Below are positions 43,545-56,894 of a stretch of DNA of 64,000 bases, in pieces (position 1 is the stretch's first letter; every line of letters begins with the position of its first letter). Below the pieces are notes generated by a model. That model did no database searches. It saw nothing but the letters and a program-made list of their open reading frames with translations, and was not told the DNA's origin. The position numbers were made by a program, and so were the translations under genes. Source of the DNA: Daedaleopsis sinensis (taxonomy: Eukaryota; Basidiomycota; Agaricomycetes; Polyporales; Polyporaceae); assembly GCA_033807695.1 (NCBI GenBank), contig CM066303.1:4278001-4342000 (forward strand), given 5' to 3'.

Positions 43545-45452
43545 AGAATCTTCGCAGTGCCGACCACTTACATGACCGCCTTCGGATGCATGCCATGTGT
43601 CCTGCATGGTGCCATATGGAGAAGAGGAGGCAGCTGCGTGCAATAGAAGTGAGTTGGGACTGATGCGCAGCAATCCTATTCAAATCGTGCAATCTGTGAG
43701 ATTGTACCATTCGGAGGCGTCACGTTAACTAGGGAAGCGGTAGAGCGGCACACTGCGGCACACTGCCTAAACTTCCAAACTTCGCGCGGCTGAATCGGTC
43801 ACTCCTAGTAGCAAAGTTTGTGAGTAGTCCTAGTAGTACTACACAGTGCACAGATTTCTGACCTTAAAGACACGCACTTGTCGTCTCTCAGAGTTATGGC
43901 TTCAAGTATCTAGTGCGAATCCAGGCGCAGCTTGGGGTCGGCTTGATGGTGAGCACGTCGCCTCTGCCCATCACAACTGAACGCCTCCTCAGCGGCAGAA
44001 ATCCAGTGTAACATGATCCAACATCAACCTCCATCAGCAGAATACCGCCAGCGGTCACCGTGTGTCATCGGCGCTGCTACTCGCGTGCATGCCCAAGAGA
44101 AGGCTGTTGTGTACGTTCTCCTACTCACCGTTTTGAGCCCGCAGGCTACAATTTACTGACTAACTGACCAGTGGTACACACAGCTTCGGTAATCAACTAC
44201 GACGGGGAGTTGCCATAGTGTGTATGACCGGACAATCACCAAGTTCGTAGCCGTCCGCTACGGATATATCTCACACGCGATCCTGACAGTTGTTGCCACT
44301 GACGATTCAAAATCAAGCGACTCTCGTTTTAAGACCCTGAGAGCGCACTGGTTAGCTGCGGGACTGTCCCTCTCTTAAGGCACATCCGTCCTCATCGAAA
44401 TTCCAGTTCATTGGTGAGTTTTATGACCCTTGTGTCTGCATACGCCTTCGAGTTCAACGGCTGATGCGTAATTTAAGTACAATTCGTGAATCTACATCTT
44501 CACTACCGGTCAATTATCGCGTCCTTTGTCTCGGACTTGCCAACGTCTGTGTCAAATCTGCCACTGCGGAGAGGCAGATACTCGCGCGAGCTCTCAATAG
44601 ATAGCCGACTCGGAGAACGTTGTACAAACCTCGCGCGCGCGCAGCCTGTCATGGCGAAACCTCATCTAAGCGAGGCTAGACACGGTTCCGACCCCGCTTG
44701 CCGAATTCCAATTCTGCTCCCCAAGTATCAAAGCTCGCGTATGACAACGTTCCAACACTGCGATCGTGCTGCGCAATACACACACTCCATGTGTATGTGT
44801 ACATCGCAGATCAGTCCGCAGCTCCGCCGGAGCCTTTCGCTCGAGTCGAAGGTGGTTTGACGCTAAGGATCTCGCACGCCGCGCTCACAACGCCGCGAGT
44901 GCGCAGTCAAAAATGACATCTCAAGGGACTGCTGGGGCGCGTGTCGTCACTGTCTCATCAGCTTCTGTCTTCCAGAAGGGTTGCGTCTGAATGAATGATA
45001 ATGGTCACGCCGGTGCGAGGTTAGTAGGCTCACCGGCGAGGGCGGCCTCGTGTGTTTCGCATGTCAAAACCTACTCTTATTGAAAACATAATCAAAAAGT
45101 ACATTGTACGCAATGGAAAGTCGCGCCGAATCTCTTTTTAATACCTCCTACTATGTATCTGGACTTGGAGGATCATTGGCATGACGGTAGTTAACAGGAC
45201 GAAGAACTTGTATTCAGTCACAACAGCGCGGATCCACGGTCTCTAAAGAGGTAGGATGACTAAACGTATAGTACGGCTGTATCCAGCGGCCCCGTTGTAA
45301 AAGGAGCCCGTTCAAGTCCGCATACCAGCAGTCCATACGCCCCAACACTGGTACAAAATGTGTGCTCGTATATTGCAACAGCCTTCGTCGATGAAGTGTC
45401 CGACCCTCCTGAGACAACTTGGCAAGTGAGGCAAGCATCGTGAAGACGGGCT
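43545..45452. other. Intergenic, no gene seen
   Basis: Short frames only. No recognisable coding sequence or repeat. Confidence 0.45.
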
Positions 45453-45615
45453 CTAGCTCATGATGACCGGCTCGGAGGTGAGTGCCGTAGTCGTAATTAC
45501 TGCGGTAGGCGGGACAGGCTTGGGCGTGTACGAGGAGGGGCGAACTATTGTCGGGACTGACGTTGTGCCCGGGTGGGTGAAGAGTGTCGTGACAGAGACG
45601 GGATTCCGGGGTAGT
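45453..45615 (-). pseudogene. Fragment of an FTHP-type repeat gene
   Basis: The minus frame reads NPVSVTTLFTHPGTTSVPT and then PVPPTAVITTTALTSEP before a stop. This matches the repeat and the tail of the gene at 39996 in the same order, with the middle deleted. Upstream sequence has no signal-peptide exon and shifts frame, so it is probably a relic. Confidence 0.5.
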
Positions 45616-48051
45616 TGTCCGGCGGCCCATCAAACATGTCTCCTTCCATGTCTTCCGGCAGCAGAACTCACCGCTTGTTGAAGAATCACTACCTATCGCC
45701 ATCGTCGTGAGTGTCCTCCCGCTCCCCACTGGCATTGAACCCGAAGTTGGCTGTCTGGCAGCGTCATCACCGTCGAGTACTGCACTTGCTCGATCTTGAG
45801 CGTCGCGTCCGTCGCGACCGTGATTACCTTCTGTTACTCCATGCCCAGAACGAACACCGCGAGCGGGAGTTCTGCCATGGTGCTCGCCACAGTCGTGACT
45901 GAGATGCGAGTGAGAAGCGCGACGAGCGCCCTCGAGGACGGATCGCAGTGAGCCAGGCGCCAGGAGGTTCTAAGGTAGGGGGGCCGGGGGATGAGGGAGC
46001 GTGTTCGAGTGCGAGTGCGAGAGCGAGTTGCGTGCCCGACGACCCGGGAGAAATGGTGGGCGGGCAGTGTGAGAATACAGAGGCGGTAGGAGGAGATGAT
46101 GGGCGGAAATCGGGAGAAGATTGATATAGTCGGGCCTGCGACAGCTATCGAGGTCACGGTGGCTCCTGGGCGGCTTGTGTCTCCATCGCGAGCCTACAAA
46201 GCTACAGGGAACATGTGCACGTGAGTATGCAGTTCAGAAGCACGGCAAGCGGAGATCACGCACGCTTGGGCTCGTAAGGCAAATGACGGTAAGCGCGACG
46301 AAGTCGTGCGAGACAAGGCATGATGCTGTCCCTTTCGCCTCGAGGGACCTTCCTGTATAGTGTTCACCGAGCCAAATCTAACTTGAGCGTTAGTGAGTAG
46401 GGTGCCGACATGCGATGTCCGACAGGTGTCGGAGGGGACCATCCGCCCCGCACACGCTCCGACAGAAAGTGGTGTACTGGCACTCGAAGTGCAGAGCCCT
46501 CTAGTTACTCCATCTACAACCTCGCGCTATACGTGAAAACAGTAAGATGGTAGGTTTAAACAGCCCGCGCAAATATGCCCACCTCAACCCATGGCGACAG
46601 GACGTGTCTGATTGGCAGTATGGCGGAGAGACGGAAGCAGAGCTACAGAGCGGAAAAAACGAAATACTTGAAGTTGAGCGCGCATCAAAAGAGCGACTTG
46701 GTGAACCTATGCGCTCGATGTATGATCCTCGTAGCGCCCCGTTGACATTACGGGGTCATGCTGCGCGCTGTGCAGCCTGTGCTCGCTCCACTTGTTCATG
46801 CACCTATGAAGCAGCTGTCGTATAGCCTCGCCGGTGGCGAGCTCGGGAAATGTTAGTGGCACTCACCGTCACCCTGATGTCTGAGGTTGTCGACGAAGTC
46901 GTCCTCAATCATCCTAGTCAGCCCCATCCAGAGCTTGCAAAGAGAGCAAAGAGAACAGCGCGAGATCGGATCGAGACCGTGTCTATTGTCGTCGTCTCTG
47001 ATCGTTGGAGGGCGGAAGTTGTCGATCTGCATTATAGATTTCAGGGTGGTCGGGGCCGGCGCCGTGTAGTAGTACGGTTGTGGAAGGATCCAGGAGGGCG
47101 AGAGTCTGCAGATGTCACTCGCAGCTGCCGCTGTATGTCATTCTTGAAACGGTGCCAATCCAATGACTGCACAGCAGTGTAGGTAGCCGTGTGAGTCTCT
47201 GGGAGTGTACTAAGTAGATGTATCCAACTCGCCGTACCGTGGCACTGACTTGAAGGTGACGTGCCAGACGGGTCAATCCTCTATCGAGTCTGCAAGTATT
47301 CTGCTCAGAAATTAAATTAAGCTCCAGGTCGGTAGGGACGCTCCAGCAAGAAGCCCGGCGAGGAGGATAGACTCACACTCTGAGTCGCCGAGAAGTTCTA
47401 GTAGTAGTCAGCGGTACACTACTGGTGACGCCGCACTGCCGCAGTGACTGCCAGTGGGCGGCACCACTTAGTACTTACATAATGCAGTGCTGCGAACACT
47501 CCATCTTCCCACGGTTCAGCGACCGCATACGACTCGGCGTCAGTCAACTTCATCACTTTTGTTTCGACATCCTCAGCCTCGAAATATTCAGATCGCAAAC
47601 GGTCACTACAAGTACGCATTAATTATATGCCCTGTTACTTTTAGACTGACATAAAGCTAGTAGTACTACTAGACAATTCACGACATGTCAAATCAGTACA
47701 CACCAGTACATCGAGTCATCCAAGACGACCCGTGATGGCCGATTAACTTCAAGACGAAGCGCAGCTTTCCTCGCGTTGCGCCGAGTTCTTTGCAACGGCT
47801 GGAGGAGCCCCGCAGCTCCAACTACGTACCTCCCGTGCCGGACTGCTGTGTCAAGTGGACACTGCAACCGGTGCATTCGTGTTCTAACGCTGATCATGCG
47901 CTCCTGCTAACCCTCGTATATCCAGCAGTCGTATTCCGATGCAGCCACCTTGTTGGCATGTCCCGACGCCACCGGAGAGGGAGAATGTAAAAGATACCCG
48001 TCTCTGCAACGACCGTTTCTTACTCTACCGACCTCCTTCCTCAACATTCTC
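45616..48051. other. Intergenic, no secure gene
   Basis: Several open but unrecognisable frames (for example 46547-46825 and 46850-47182 on the plus strand). I see no supported gene. Confidence 0.4.
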
Positions 48052-50734
48052 ATGTACAGGCTCTCTACCATTGCACTCGCAGCGTCCGCGGGCTTTGCGA
48101 AGCCTATACGGGCTGCAGTCACTGCACACACTACTAGGGTAAGCTCTCGTCTCTACATCGACTATCAATGAGGTATTCAATAGGTTAATCTCAGGGAAAC
48201 GGCATGTCGATCCAGTGGGGATCCTGCGAACCATTTGGATACACAAACACCACACTCTCGTGTGGTCTATTTGATGTTCCTCTCGACTATCACGACTCGT
48301 CGGCGGGTAACGGCCGCATAGCGGTAATCAAGGCAAATGCAACCGGCGAGCGGAAGGGTACATTCTTCTTCAACCCAGGTACGTATCTGTCGTATTCAAA
48401 GACCCCCTTCCCATCTCTGTTGGTCATGCGTTGCCTTCGGCCTCTCCTTGATCTACGCTTGCTAGATATCACCCAGACTCTCCATTCCCAGTTCTGCGTT
48501 ACATGGCAGTCTCCGATCTCTGTTTGTGGGCCATATGCTGCCCGAAGAGACGTTCGAGCACTTCCGGTTACGCACACCCTCGACGACTTCGAGTTTGGAG
48601 TTCCGAGAGCTCGACTCCACGAGGACATCTACCTGCTGTGCTTCCAAAGCGTAGCGAGGTAGAGCCGGTGGAGGCTCTTGAGTGACTTTCCCAACAGTTG
48701 TCCAGCATTCTCATCTTTTCTCTCGTATTGCAGGTGGACCAGGCGGCTCGGGTCTCCAGAACCTCGGGCCTTATCCTGACTTTGTCACAACGTTACTCGA
48801 ATTCACTGGAGGAAACTACGACATCGTGAGCTGGGACCCACGTGGCGTCGGCGTATTCTCAATGTACGTCCGTCTCCGGCCTGAGACAATCGCAAGATGG
48901 CATGCCCTGACCTTGCACACAGTCCAGGCGAAGTGCACTGCTTCGGCAGCCTCGAAGAGTACAACACCTTCTTCAACGGGACCATCGAGCCGACGGGCAT
49001 CGAGATGTACGGCAACTTCACGGACGAGACCGACTTGCGTAAACTGTATGCGCAGGCGGACACTATGGAGAAGAAGTATACGGAAGTGGGGAAGATGTGC
49101 GCTCGGCACTCGGAAGGGAAGCACTTGCAGTACATGGGCACGGCTGCGACTGTACGGGACATGGTCGCACTCGCGGACGTGCTAGACGGTCCTGGGAGTC
49201 CAGTCAACCTCTACGGAATCTCGTACGGCACCTTCCTCGGCGCCTGGTTCGTGAACAGTGAGTCGTCCGACTACTGTAAACCTGCTATAGACACTGATCA
49301 CGAATCACGACAGTGTTCCCTGAGGTCCGTCTGCGTCTGCAGGTCCGCTGTGTTCACTCTGGCCCTTACCCTCCTACAGCGCGTTGGCAAGGTCATCCTC
49401 GACGGCGTGCTCGACCCGATCGCCTTCGGCTCAAAGGAGATTGCAATCGTACGTTTGAGAGCCTTGGCCCATATGCTATATCGGACAAGTATAGCTGATC
49501 GTCCGCATCAGGGCTGGAACAACCCCGCACTACTCGACGCAGACAGGCTCTACGAAGCGTTCATCACCGGGTGTGCTCTCGCAGGCCCTCAAGGCTGCGC
49601 TCTCACCAAGGCGGGACAGACTCCCCTCGACCTGCATGCAAGCTTCGAAGCGTTCCTCAAGGCTACACACGACGCGACCTTGGAGGATCCGAATGTACCT
49701 TACACCTCCGGCGGTATCAGAGGTAAGAATGCTGTATCCGGCGGAAACACTGACTGACGGTGGTTCCGACGCGATAGACGTGCTATACGCGAAGCTGTAC
49801 TTCCCGAACCAATGGCCTGAACTCACCAACGACAGCTTCCCGGCCAACATGGAACAAGGGGAGGCCAATCCTACCAAGACTCGGCGCGACGACACGAAGC
49901 TTTGTAGGTAAGTCTATTATCTCATCTTGGGGCTTGTTCTCGACATGCGCCTAAGCTCAAGCGAAGCCCGTCCAGCATTCTCAAGCGCGCAGAGAACGAG
50001 ACCGAGACGCGGTCGTACACCACCGCCGCGGTGCTCTGCGCCGACAGCATTGACTCGACTGGGACCCTGAACATGACCGACCTGTTCGACCACCTGGTGG
50101 AGACTAGTCGTGATGTTTCGCACATGTGTACGTCCCATGCTTCTCCTTCTAAGATATCGCGGCTCACGATCCGGATGGGATGGATAACGGCAGTCGGCTC
50201 CTTCTGGCCCTTCCACACGTACTACTGCAACTATTGGCCGGTGCGGTCAGTTGAGAGGTACACGGGCCCGTTCAACAAGACACTTGCGAACCCCATCCTC
50301 GTCATCGGGAACACGGTGCGTGCTTCGTCCTTCCTCCCTGACGGGTCGTTGCTGACGATGCTCTGCTGCTATCTCTGCGCTGGACAGTATGACCTCGTCA
50401 CCCCGTTCAAGAGCGCGAAAGCCCTTGCCGACACCCTTGGCCAATCTGCGGGGCTGGTCCGCCTGAACGCGCTCGGGCACACGACCATCTCTTCTCCATC
50501 AGCGTGTCTTCAAGAGATTGTGGACGCGTACATCACGAATGGCACGGTGAGTACATGTTTATCTAAATAGTGTACCTTGCGTACTGATGACTGGGTTGCG
50601 CGTCGCGTCCGAGACACTAGATTCCGGAAGGCGAGGACACCGTGTGCGAGGTGGACGACAGCTTCGAAATCTGGCCTGGCGTTACCACGCGGATGATCTT
50701 GGGCAACATGACGGAGAACGGTTTCCCGTACTGA
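48052..50734 (+). CDS. Secreted alpha/beta-hydrolase, tripeptidyl-aminopeptidase-like (S33 type)
   Basis: Twelve exons: 48052-48138, 48195-48378, 48734-48863, 48923-49257, 49314-49324, 49380-49448, 49512-49722, 49778-49907, 49976-50127, 50194-50315, 50388-50546, 50621-50734. Predicted 567 aa. A signal peptide (YRLSTIALAASAGFA) is followed by CGLFDVPLDY, oxyanion region FFNPGGPGGSG (about 88-97), WDPRGVG, nucleophile elbow GISYG (Ser about 234), MFPERVGKVILDGVLDP, and a C-terminal TAP-like region with YDLVTP (Asp about 479) and LGHTT (His about 508). The catalytic triad is complete. This family removes N-terminal peptides from oligopeptides; a secreted fungal member probably helps digest external protein. 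Exon 5 is only 11 nt. The 355-nt intron 2 is much longer than the rest. Confidence 0.9.
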
Positions 50735-53384
50735 GCTTGGCTGTCGAGTAGTACCATAAGCGAAGTAATTGCTATAATTCATATCTCAGTGTTAGCTAAT
50801 TGATGTGCAGCCAAAGTACCGTGCTGATAGTGCTGAAGAATAAGGCTGGCAGGCGACGACTGAGTCCGAGTCGGAACGGTATCATGGGCGAATCCCTAGT
50901 ACATAGTAGATACAAAGTAGATAAGATAAGACTAGATACCCAGCCAGATCTACTACGTCAGCGTGTGACTGATGTGTGACCCGTGACTTGTGTGTGACTC
51001 CGCTGCAAGTTTGGGCGTCTGACGCCCCATCCCTCCCCCGACTCTCCGCATTCGACTCTCTACGCTCAGTTTAAAGATTGGAGTTCAAGATTCCTTCTGT
51101 TTGTTTTCCGATATCTAAGTAAAGGAGCTTTTTGACTGATAGAGATGACAGAGATCGAGCCAATATCAAGCAGAGGGAACGTCGGAGGAGGGGAGTCCTG
51201 CAGCATACAACCACGCAACAAGAAGACAGGTGCTAGTGTGGAACTTGACCACATTTATACGACCTCAGGCGACATGGTCGCGGATCACACATGTGTCATG
51301 TACTTGCGACAACAACGACAGCTAGCGCAACGATGTGAGCACTGAACGCGCATACACCCAGCTGTCTGGACCTTATGGCATATGCTGGGCGCGCCACATG
51401 CTGCCAGTGTGTACGGAGAAGACGCTGCCATGAAGGAGCTGGTCTGCACGGAGCGGTGGACAAGGATTGACGCGACTGAGTTGAACGTATTGGGTGGGTC
51501 TGACCTCACAAGACAGACGCGGACGCGGCCTCTTCGCACAAGTTGAGGAGGCGACTGGTACCCAAACGACGTGGACGACCCTGTTTAAGCGGCTTACAGT
51601 TCACGTTAGAATCAGAGGCGAGTGAACGCCGGCTCTGAGCGCGGTGTTTCCGAATACGAGCAACATGTGATCATGAAGGACGAAGTTCTAGGTGGTGAGT
51701 CGGACCTTCCACCTCCCCTTGAGGGCGCCCTCCGAGTCGCGCCCTCTGACTGATTTGATTTAGCTCCGAACTATCTCGCAATCTACCACGCACGCATGAA
51801 GATCTCCACGCATGCAAGCAGGGTGGCAGTCCTTGGCAGAGGCACGCTCTTCTGAAGGTATAGCAGAGATGCGGATAGCCCTCATTGACGTGAGTTTTGT
51901 CTCCGCCTGCAACGTACAATTGATTAAGGCTCCTCTAATCTTACGTTGATGACATGCAGTATATGTCTATATGCGCAAATCCGGAAACAGGCTAGTAGTT
52001 TGGATCAGCCCTACGAAGTTATAGCACCGAGCGCAGCGGTCGGCGAGGGAAAACTATTCTACGCTGACCAAGGGACGGTGAGTACCCATTGCTGCTTGTA
52101 CATCTTTGAGGAAGCTTGAGTAGGAAAGTCTGACACTCTGGCCTTCCCTTAGGCCCGGGATCGAAATAAAATCGCTCCCAAGCGGTGTACTCCCGACGTC
52201 GCATCCTACAACGTCCTGAGATTGTTCATAAGCCCCAAGCGAACGTTTTGGACATCTAGACAGAGCTCGACCGCTCCGAGTCTCTTGAAGACACCAGCGC
52301 GCCCATCGTGAAATTGTAACCGACCTGCCAAACCGCACACGCCGCCGAGGCCTCGGCCCGTCCGACGGTTCACTGAGGCCGGCCCCGGGAAGATGAACTG
52401 GTACGTCGCTCCTCCGGTTTGGAGGTACCCGAAGGAGATCTCATTGGAGGACACGTTATCAGTTAATAGAACAGAGTTTCTCCCACCGCCCGGGACAGAT
52501 CATCGCAACCAGGTCACCTCGGAGCCGGTGAGGGCTATATCCAGCGGTATCGGCACCAGGGTCTGTGACGACACAGGTAAGCGGGGTTGTATCGTGGCTT
52601 CGCGCTTCCGACCAATGCTGTGCGTACCTCGCTGCCCACACAACCGGCCCTTTGCCCCCCTGATAGAGCCTGTCGCAGCTCTCATCTACAGCTGTCGAGT
52701 GTCATGACGAGGCGCCGTTGATGCGCGCGCAGGTGTCTCTTGCTACCAACATCGACAATGGCGCAGGCGCGTCATCGCGACCTAGCTTGTCGGAGATGTC
52801 AGCCATGCCAATCTTACACGTCTACTTGTTCAGAAGTATCGTTAACTTTCGTGCTAATACGGGATCAGAAGCTCTATGCTATGGGTCGCGCCCGATGCGC
52901 AACGGACGCACTCTCATCGGCGCTCGGCATACCAGCCCTTCATTCCCACCTGCCACGCTCAGACACCGCACCGTCTCGGGATTTTCTCGCCCTGTCAGGC
53001 GGCGGACCCCACAGCCTGTGGCAGGACACCCACGCCGGCGGAGCCATGAGAACACTATGGGGGGCGGCTGGTGCGAGTAGCGGGACAGGGGAGGGACAGG
53101 GACGGCCCGCGCGCGCGTGTGGACGCGTATACATAGAGGCGGAGATGAGGTGCGCGTTCGTGTCCGCGTCCGTGGTGTCCCCGCCCCCGCTGCACATCTC
53201 TACCTCACCTCGTCCGCAGTGCCCGAAGAGTGTGCACTCGTCACTCCCTCTCCGTGTCCCAAACATCGTTCCTCTTGGCGGCCCCTTCTATCAGGCACGC
53301 GCAGTGTCCAATCCAAGCTTCCCAGCAAATCCAAACCCAAACCACATTCACAAATCTTACATCTCGACTCACACACCAGCGATC
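50735..53384. other. Intergenic / long upstream region, no secure gene
   Basis: A minus-strand frame at 52206-52454 and an in-frame upstream extension of the 53385 gene (from 52740) are open, but neither is recognisable. No TATA box was singled out. Confidence 0.4.
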
Positions 53385-54529
53385 ATGTCCTCCGAAGCCA
53401 CCCCACAGTCGACGGCTCCGCATACCCCAGGCACCGAGCACCCCGACCCGAACTCGTCCAGCTCGACGCTCGTCAACCACGGCATCTCGCACTCCTCAGC
53501 CTCACAGGACCCCGCGAGCCCCGTGTCCCCCTTCTCCGCCTCGTTCGACCCGAACCCGCCCACACCGCCCGTGCAGCAGCACGCGCTCGCGCTGCGCGAC
53601 AGCCCGCTCTACCCGATCACGGAGGTGCGCCTCCCCTCCCGGCCAGCGCTGGGTGCGGACGCGAGCCAGCTCTGGGCGCACCGGCTCTCCGCGTCGTTCG
53701 GCGCGATCGCGGACCAGATCGCCGCGGCGTCCAAGGCGCTCGCGACCGTGCCAGAGAGCGCGGTCGGTCCCTCTGTGTCTTCGGTGTCTCGCGCTGGGTC
53801 CGCGGTAGGGGCCGGGTCGGCCGATGCGGACATCGCGGCGCTCGCGGCGCGCCTGGACATTATCGAACGCGCGCAGGAGCGGCTGGGGACGGACGTGCAG
53901 GAGGTGCAGGCGCAGGTCGCACGGATGCAGGCGGGGGCGGGGCTGGGGAACGGGGGGCACACGCGGTCGGAGAAGGAGCACGGGGACGTGACGGTGGTGG
54001 AGGTGCAGGAGGAGGGCTCAGGCGAGTTCAAGAGCGCGGTGGAGATGGCGATCGAGGAGCTGCAGAAGAGAGTCGAGGGCGCGATCAACACCATCAAGCT
54101 CGAGTGCGTACTTGCCATTCGTCTTCCGCATTCCCACTCTCGTCTTCACCTCGCCATCTCTCCTCTCTGTTTCCTCCCGTCGTCATCCGTTCTTGTTCTT
54201 GTTTGTGCTGACGTGCAGGATCCGGGTATAGTCAGGCGCGGCTGTATTCGCGGCTGCACAACGCGACGGTGACCACGAACAAGATGACGATCATGGCGCC
54301 GATGATGGCGAACGGCAAGACACCGCCGAACTTCCCGAGCACCAAGGGCGAGTTCGAGCACCTGACGAGTAAGCCCCGCTTCTCCTCTTCGCTGGCCTCG
54401 AGAGCTCAAGGCCGCACAGAGGAGCGCTACGAGTTCCTGCTCAAGTTGTACGATCTACCCGTAAAGGGCGACACGAAGGCGAAGCGCGAGGCGTTGCGCG
54501 AGTTCATCGGGCTCACGCCCGCGAACTGA
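53385..54529 (+). CDS. Conserved coiled-coil protein with SAP-like C terminus
   Basis: Join 53385-54103, 54232-54368, 54420-54529, predicted 321 aa. The N-terminal third is Ser/Pro-rich and probably disordered. Residues about 120-240 form heptad-like helices (ADIAALAARLDIIERAQERLG, FKSAVEMAIEELQKRVEGAI). The end reads QARLYSRLHNATVTTNKM, TPPNFPSTKGEFEHLTKERY and then LLKLYDLPVKGDTKAKREALREFIG, which resembles a SAP motif. The second exon begins after GGTATAG, not after the upstream GTGCAG. Only this acceptor keeps frame (CTC GA then T CAG). I recall this C-terminal phrase from basidiomycete hypothetical proteins, but no function is known. The start at 53385 was chosen because the upstream in-frame extension lacks conserved character. 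Confidence 0.8.
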
Positions 54530-56083
54530 ACGACTGGCGTGCGGTTGGCCCCTCCAGACTTGGGGTGACGCTAGACCTCCGTCGATGGATGCGTCTGCCC
54601 ATCATATCGCCTCACTGATTCCGGCACGTCATGCATTCATGACCACTGGCAGGGTCCGCGGTATTGTACGTGGGCCGGTACATTGCATTCTGTCACGTCT
54701 TATCCCCCCTCCCCGGTCCTCACATATCGTCATTTAAGTATGCGTAGAGGGTCTCTTGATGGTATTCCCCATTCGTTGGCTTCAATTGATAGACTAGAAT
54801 GACCTTGTGTATGCTCGCGACGCGCGACGCGGTTAAGACTCGTTTATTTTGTAAGTGGGTTTCGAGTCCTTCTATCACGTCGAATGTATGCGAAGTCATT
54901 GAACTTATTATGTAGTTATACCGTGACAGTACTTACATATGAGTCGATTATGACGCTAAAGCGATCTATGTAGCATCAATTTGTATTCACCTCCAAGCTC
55001 GTGACGGTCTTCGGACAGTGATCGATCTAGACTTTGCCTATGGAGTATATAAACTCAAGGTCTCACTGACATGCTTCGCTCTCCCTCCTTCCCCTCTTCT
55101 CTCGACCACCACCCTCCGACTCCGTCTTTACCGTTCCAGGTTCCGGAATCCTACAGTCGCCTCCTCCTTCAACCTCCCCGTTCCTCCCCGATCAAGTGTC
55201 CTCCGCGACGCCACGGTTGGGACTGTCAATGTCATTACGAGAACACCATACTATCGGATCCTTTGCACTGGCTCAGGGGAAGCTGAGTGTAAAGAAAGGC
55301 CCAGGGGACCGCGGCCGCTGCCGTATGCAATCAAACGCATGACATCCCATGACCTCACTCTGTCTGAGACCTCCGCAACGCATGTTGAACACATGCGGCA
55401 TTATCGGCACGATTGAACATTCGGAATCCCGCGGTCGACGGTGAGTGACAACCATGGGTGGACAGTGCTAGGTGTGGAGGCTGGGTGGAGGCGAGCAAGG
55501 CCTAGTTGCGGCCAGGGATCTGCGCACTGCGCGTGCCGCGGTGACGAGCGGTGAGAGTACTGCAATTGAGGCTGATTGAAGGGGATGGGATATGTTTGGT
55601 CTGGCCCCGAGGTGAGCCTATCGTCCATCCACGCCCCTCGTCCATTTGAATCCGGATTGGCTTCTCTCCGTCGCCGCTGCGCTCGGCTAAGCCCTTTGCG
55701 TCTTCCTCCGCGTGTGGTGGCCAATCACAACCCACAACGCCAGGAAAAGTACCGGAAGATGACATGTCGCGAAGGCCGTCTGAGAACATGAACATTTGCA
55801 CACTTGATCGTGGCCGCCCTGTGGCACTGGCACAGCCGTTCCATCAGTCGACGCTCGTCTCCTCTTGTTAGATACCACCATCATCCTCCCGCCCCCATTT
55901 CCTCCGTCCCTCTCGGCTCCATTTTCTGGCTCTTCCGACTATCTATATATTGCTTGCTCCACCTCTGTTCTGGTTTTGCACATCCCCACTTCTCCAGCTC
56001 ATTGTCCAAGTCCGACATCCACCCATCGCACGTCGCTTCCCCCACATCTTTAGCTGCCCTCGTCCAACATCCACCCGTCGATC
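54530..56083. other. Intergenic, no gene seen
   Basis: 3' region of the coiled-coil gene and the promoter of the carbonic anhydrase. The 120 bp before 56084 are pyrimidine-rich (CCCACTTCTCC and similar), as is common upstream of highly expressed basidiomycete genes. Confidence 0.45.
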
Positions 56084-56894
56084 ATGACCCAAGACTATAT
56101 CCTCGCTCGCCTCCTCAACAACAACGCCCAGTGGGCTGACGACGTCGAGAGGGCCGAGCCGGGTTTTCTCGAAGAGAACTCGAAGAGCCAGTCACCCAAG
56201 GTGAGTACTATAGATCTTCAAGTTCTCCCCTCCGCCACATACGCTCTCGTAAACCCATGCGTCCAAACTGCGGATCGTCCCCGCTGTCTCGACGATGAAC
56301 TGGTTTGACATCACCCTCGCACAGGTGCTCTGGATCGGCTGCGCCGATTCGCGCGTCCCCGAGTCTGTCGTGACAGCCTCGAAGCCGGGTGACATCTTCG
56401 TCCACCGCAACATCGCAAAGTAAGCAGCGCCCCTCTTCCCTTCCTCTTCCTCTTCCCTTCCAGCGAGCGCAGCTCACCGCCGCGATCGTCGCCACAGCCA
56501 GTTCCACCCGACGGACGACAGCGCGCTCTCCGTGCTCACGTACGCGGTCGAGCACGTCGGCGTGCAGCACGTCATCCTCGTCGGCCACACGAACTGCGGG
56601 GGCGCCGCCGCGTGCGCCAAGGCTGCGCAGGCGCCCTCGGCCGCCCCGCCCGCGTCGCCCCTCGAGCGGTGGCTCGCGCCGCTGACGGAGCTCGCGAAGA
56701 ACACGGAGGGCGACCTGACCGCGCTCGTCGAGGCGAACGTCAACGCGCAGGTCGAGAACCTCGTGCAGTCGGAGGTCATCCGCGGGGCGTGGGCGAGCGG
56801 CAGGGACGTGCAGGTGCACGGGTGGGTGTACGAGCTCGAGACGGGCAAGCTCCGCGACCTCGGGATCTCGGTGGGCAAGGGCGGTGCTCACTGA
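56084..56894 (+). CDS. Beta-class carbonic anhydrase
   Basis: Join 56084-56200, 56325-56419, 56498-56894, predicted 202 aa, the usual length for a fungal beta-carbonic anhydrase. It interconverts CO2 and bicarbonate using zinc. Ligands and catalytic residues are present: Cys45, Asp47 and Arg49 in [10 protein letters not shown], His101 and Cys104 in [23 protein letters not shown] is the second signature. The start [19 protein letters not shown] matches the family without any mitochondrial extension, so it is probably cytosolic. Both introns have clean GT..AG ends and keep frame. C terminus [18 protein letters not shown] is canonical. In fungi the enzyme supports growth in ambient CO2 and bicarbonate-dependent biosynthesis. 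Confidence 0.95.

Noticed and set aside
52206..52454. Minus-strand frame with FGYLQTGGATYQFIF
   Set aside because: Short, no partner exons that fit, and a stop just upstream in the same frame.
52740..53384. Upstream in-frame extension of the coiled-coil gene
   Set aside because: Low-complexity, unlike the conserved protein. The start at 53385 follows a normal pyrimidine-rich and A-rich leader.
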